Shown piece after piece: positions 56,480 to 60,000 of a stretch of 60,000 nt of DNA (positions within the stretch are counted from its first letter, which is position 1; the number at the start of each line of letters is the position of its first letter). Made by a program: the position numbers and the translations under genes. This DNA is from Symsagittifera roscoffensis. Taxonomy: Eukaryota > Xenacoelomorpha > Acoela > Convolutidae. Below the pieces are notes generated by a model. The model searched no databases. It was not told the DNA's origin and saw nothing but the letters and a program-made list of their open reading frames with translations. The stretch lies in assembly GCF_963678635.1 (NCBI RefSeq), contig NC_087062.1, positions 61,051,584-61,111,583 on the forward strand, written 5' to 3'.

Positions 56480-56700
56480 TCAGACGCTTACGCGTTATGT
56501 TAGAATGCAATGAATTGCGCGTTAACACTTTCAAATTGGCCAAACTAGCATTTTTCAAATCCCTGTAATTTTAAGAAAAATTATCACAGATCCTCTCACT
56601 CACTATTCTAGAGTACAAAGTGATATTTTCAGCATATTCTTTTAAAGATTTTTTTTTGAATTGAACTCAGGACGTCAATAAATTTGAATGGCATTAACAA
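56480..56700 (-). repeat. Dispersed repeat family R, partial copy
   Basis: It contains GCTTACGCGTTATGTTAGAA and ATTATCACAG in the same order as the fragment at 32090-32300. It is an incomplete, diverged copy. Confidence 0.55.
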
Positions 56701-57638
56701 ATCCCGTTAAATTTTTTTAAGTTAGAAAACCGAAGCATGTCTAGAGACAAAAAAAAACAAACACGATCACAAATATTCCACTTTTTCAGAACAATAGTTG
56801 CATATAAACACTAATATAAATGTTAGTACTAATTATAATGAATATAATTAATTAATTAAGTAAATTTTTTCTCGAGATGAAATAATAAGAAAAGATTCTA
56901 TGAGCAAAGCTTAATTTAAAAAACTGGCTTTTTGGCCAAAAACTGGCTTTTTATCCATTGCATTGCGATTGGTTTATTCTTCCACAGCTTTACGCCTTTT
57001 CATTCTTGTTCATCGGTCATAGTTTCTAATAGTTCCTGGAACTCTCAATCTTCTACATACTCACGTCGTTGTCTACATAATTTGTCCAAAAAGGATTTTT
57101 AAAAGTCTGAAAATTCTTCTTTCAATGTTTTTCAGGGAAGTTTTTTTTTTCTGGTGAACTATCAAACAATAACTCAAGCAAACGGTTATTTTTTATTTTT
57201 TACCTATTTCAAGTCTTTGGTGTGCGTTCGGGTACTTTCGCTTTAAAAAAACTATGTTTTTTTTCCAGAAAATTTGTGTGTGTCGAATCTGAGTAAACCA
57301 CCTTGATGGGCGTTTTTTAGGTCTCAATAGAAATTGTGCTAAATTTCAATCCACTTTTGAACTTGAAATTGAACAAGAAAACAGGGGCGGATTTTACTTA
57401 TTCATTTTCAAAGCAGAAAATGATGTTTCCGAGAACAAAAGTGGGTTGCGATGAAGAGTTAAAAACGTTTCTATTGCAGTTTCAAAGTTGATCTAGTTTC
57501 CGAATTCCCAGTCGAATGAAAAATACATCTTTTGTTCAATTTTTCACGAATTGATTCAACGTTATTAAAAACTGGTCATCATAGGTCATAAAAATTTGTT
57601 GAAAACGAAAAGGCTGCAAATAAATTTTCGTTTCCTTG
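56701..57638. other. AT-rich DNA, no gene
   Basis: I see no gene. A lone CAGGGGCGGATTTTA at 57382 looks like a single hAT-like terminus without a matching end. Confidence 0.45.
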
Positions 57639-57730
57639 CAGGGGCGGATCTAGGATTTTCTTGAGGGGGGGGGGGTTTCAAAAAGTTTTCAAAAATTTTG
57701 TCGACTTTTTTATCTTTAACGATCCCAAAC
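57639..57730. mobile_element. hAT-like MITE, 3'-truncated fragment
   Basis: It begins CAGGGGCGGATCTAGGATTT with a G-run and the AAAATTTTGTCGACTTTTT start of the body, then loses similarity. It lies about 65 bp beyond the GPCR poly-A signal. Confidence 0.7.
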
Positions 57731-57792
57731 ACAAAGTCGACTAAATTAATAAAAGTTATCAGTAAAAAAAAACTGATTAAAAACATCTATTT

Positions 57793-57798
57793 TTTATT
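57793..57798 (-). terminator. Poly-A signal of the GPCR gene
   Basis: AATAAA on the minus strand lies about 95 bases after the stop codon, a normal distance for a short 3' UTR. Confidence 0.5.
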
Positions 57799-57892
57799 AA
57801 CAACTTAACAAATCACAACTAATAAAGCGTATTGGTGCTCAAAAAGATTCAACTAAAATGAGTTTCATCCATTGATCGACCATTCCGGATGC

Positions 57893-58684
57893 TTAGAAGG
57901 GAGTAGTTACTGCTGTTACAGTTGATACATTTCTGGGCGCTGCTGCTTCTGGTTTCGGTTCTCCGGCCTTCCGATATGTTGAAGAAAAAGCGCGCACAAA
58001 CGAAGACCGGTATGCGTTGCCACTCAAAAGATAGAAAAAGAAGTTAGCCGAAGCATTCAGAATTGAAAAAGTACTCAAAATTGATTTATACAGCAGCCAT
58101 AATGCCGAGTTTTGGGCTGTGTTTGCGATGAGAAAAACCATAATAATGATACAAATAGTGCAAGCCAGATAGGCGGTAGTCATGATCATGATCATTTTAA
58201 TGTAATCTTGAAGATTTTTCCTTTTTTGGAGTAAACGCTGCTGAATTCGTGAGATGGCTGTGTCGAAGTTTTTAGTCGAAACTGTAGCAGCATTATTATT
58301 TTTCTGTTTCTTAGCGTCACGGGATCTGAGTTCTCGTACAAAAAGAATGTTGCAGATAATCAGAATTAAACACGGTCCCAACAATATGAACAACAGGTTG
58401 AAGGATCTTAAAGCGTGGCTCAGAATAATATGATCATCTAGTTCGCTGAAAGCGCATTCGCCATTCTGCTTGGAAAAAACCAACAGCGCCGAGGTACTGA
58501 CCAGTAAGCCAAATGCAGTAACCATACAGCTTGCAAGCATTATGTTTCGACCAGACGCATTGTTGTGATGCCAAGCAGGGGCTTTCAACAGCACTGCGCG
58601 GTCCATTGCCAGTAGCAAGACGTGGTAAGCTGCAGTAAACGAGCACACCATGCGAAAATACCCATACAGCTTGCACAGCAGCTC
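57893..58684 (-). CDS. Class A (rhodopsin-like) GPCR, last exon (TM3-TM7)
   Basis: The exon is 264 codons including the stop and starts directly after a good acceptor, ACATTTTAG, at 58685. It opens with ELLCKLYGYFR, where the Cys is the conserved TM3 disulfide Cys. It then has the TM3 end AMDRA (a DRY variant), TM4 around ASCMVTAFGLLVS, TM5 around LLGPCLILIICNILFV, a long basic third intracellular loop, TM6 around MIMTTAYLACTICIII, and TM7 NASANFFFYLLSG, which replaces NPxxY. The C-tail is short. The TM7 pattern suggests a peptide receptor (FMRFamide/neuropeptide-like), but the ligand is unknown. TM1-2 must lie upstream, beyond 58689 on the minus strand, probably outside the window. Confidence 0.9.
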   Translation of the reverse strand, partial: ELLCKLYGYFRMVCSFTAAYHVLLLAMDRAVLLKAPAWHHNNASGRNIMLASCMVTAFGLLVSTSALLVFSKQNGECAFSELDDHIILSHALRSFNLLFILLGPCLILIICNILFVRELRSRDAKKQKNNNAATVSTKNFDTAISRIQQRLLQKRKNLQDYIKMIMIMTTAYLACTICIIIMVFLIANTAQNSALWLLYKSILSTFSILNASANFFFYLLSGNAYRSSFVRAFSSTYRKAGEPKPEAAAPRNVSTVTAVTTPF

Positions 58685-58689
58685 CTAAA

Positions 58690-59480
58690 ATGTGTTTTTC
58701 ACAAAATTGTCTCAAAAAACGGAGCAAAATGTATAAAATTGGCATTGAAATTTGTCATAAAAACTGTCATATTGCTTTTCATTGTTTTTGCTTCATTTTT
58801 GTTTCTATCTTTCTATTGATTTTAGTTGGCCCTGAGATTGGTCTCAGTCTAGTAGGATGAATTCAAAGTATGACCTGGAAAACATTGGATAACTTTGGAC
58901 GCATTCACTAAAGTGGCATATAGCTATAAAAATAAGGATATAAGGTAATTTAACATATTACCAAATTTGACTGTCAGAAGCGCTCCTTGAGATATCTTAG
59001 GTCGCGCAAAACAAGCATTAATTTTTTGGTCAGTCTAGCGGGGGTACTCTATATTTAGGTAAAATTCTAAGAAAAGAGGCAAAGTTGAGTTTTAGAAAAG
59101 TAAACTGCTGAGCTGAATCAGTGCTGAATCAGTGTAATTCCAAAATTTGGCATCGATGAAAAAACTGATCAGTGCCACTCCTACACTGATGAGTTTTTAT
59201 TCAGCAATCAAGTGCTAAATTTTGGAATCACACATTTATGTTCTGCACCACCAACGTTTAGCTGACAAGGAAAAGTTGATAATAACTATTGTGCGTACAA
59301 CAACAACCTGCCCTATCACTAATAGATGATTAACTTGGTCCGTGGTGTTCTGTCCTTTTCACACAAGTTTTTAATAAAATTCACCTCTTGTTCGACAGGT
59401 ATTTTAGACAACAATTTATTTCTTTCTTCCCTTTTGCTAATACGATCGTTTTCTAGCTCCCTGGTTTTATTAATACACAG
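58690..59480. other. Intron or upstream DNA of the GPCR gene
   Basis: On the minus strand this precedes the GPCR exon, so it is probably intron. I find no TM1-TM2 exon. It contains a TCAGTGCTGAATCAGTGTAA local repeat near 59118. Confidence 0.5.
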
Positions 59481-60000
59481 TTATTGTTCCGACTTTCGAT
59501 ACGAAAGTAACGTAATATTTGTGCTCAAGGTTAGTTTTTTTTCTTCCAGACAAAATTCGACTTTTTAACTAGCCATTTTTGTTGGAACTTTTTTATATCA
59601 TTCGAAAGGTATTGTTGCACTGAGCTTAAATTTGAAAAGATATTTCACCTGTGATCATTTTTCGTAAAGTTATGAGGGTTTAAAGATGGCCATTTTGACC
59701 AATTTGGGACAATCAACGCGCGATATAATTCGCGCTATTAACGCGTAAGCGGAGATTGAATCCGTCTTAGAAATTGTTCCAAATTGGTTGAATATGCTTG
59801 TTTGCCATAACTGGTTTGTTACAAGGAGCAAAAACTATCCTTTTGTACTTTATATGGCGTGTGGGGGGATGGTTTTAATAAAAAAAAATTGCAAATTTAA
59901 GAAAAAAAGTTTCATTTTATTTTATTACATTTAGTTTTTTTATGTTATTACTGCTCCATAAACCTTAAGACGCAGTCGCAACATTCAGGGCTTCGTCCTG
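59481..60000 (+). repeat. Dispersed repeat family R, copy 3 (runs off the window)
   Basis: It aligns with 33519-34050 in the same orientation, including GTTCCGAC, CGCGCTATTAACGCGTAAGC and ACTTTATATGGCGTG. It ends in CATTCAGGGCTTCGTCCTG at the window edge. It probably lies in the GPCR intron. Confidence 0.8.

Noticed and set aside
57586-57786. Hydrophobic 66-codon minus-strand frame
   Set aside because: It spans a truncated MITE and its poly-G end, so it is not a gene.
58434-58745. 103-codon minus-strand frame over the GPCR exon
   Set aside because: It overlaps the GPCR coding frame and lacks its membrane segments, so it is a shadow.
1-60000. tRNA, rRNA or CRISPR features
   Set aside because: I looked for conserved tRNA box words, rRNA signatures and regular short repeats with spacers and found none I could support.

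Overview
The window looks like AT-rich, transposon-dense genomic DNA from an invertebrate animal. There are no operons, ribosome-binding sites or bacterial-style genes. There are Ty3/gypsy LTR elements, a LINE remnant, several non-autonomous DNA transposons, one 200-base assembly gap and one spliced GPCR exon. The style of the Ty3 elements would fit a tunicate such as a larvacean, but I cannot prove a lineage from this sequence. The only confident host gene is a class A GPCR, minus strand, at 57893-58684. Two or three further short exon candidates are weak.

Layout. 1-3514: AT-rich DNA with two ~650 bp direct repeats and a strong 59-nt-arm hairpin. 3515-17018: a ~13.5 kb palindrome whose arms meet at a 40-nt-arm inverted repeat near 10740. 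Each arm carries the same GC-richer, multi-block coding region reading outward from the centre, broken by independent stops, frameshifts and one deletion. I cannot assign it to any known transposase, polymerase or capsid family. 17010-21150: a degenerate Gag-like Ty3 remnant on the minus strand, abutting the palindrome. 22158-22540: a hAT-like MITE with a perfect 8-bp target-site duplication. 24114-24513: candidate host exons. 24518-31057: a nearly full-length but inactivated Ty3/gypsy element with two ~350 bp LTRs, Gag zinc knuckles, protease, RT, RNase H and integrase. 31220-34500: a weak exon and dispersed repeats. 34508-34969: a second hAT-like MITE with a 35-G run. 35848-36047: 200 Ns. 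36120-38815: a decayed LINE (endonuclease and RT). 39400-42640: more MITEs, partly nested. 42834-47750: a ~2 kb tandem duplication, partly inside a TIR-bounded unit. 47750-54400: a diverged tandem array with a period of about 800 bp. 54400-60000: dispersed repeats and the GPCR exon.

How the parts relate. Nearly all coding potential belongs to dead mobile elements that inserted beside or into one another. The most unusual object is the giant palindrome with its unrecognised proteins. Its outer arms also carry a TATA box followed by a TGGCGACC motif that looks like the end of an LTR plus a primer-binding site. All similarity statements are by eye; no database search was possible.
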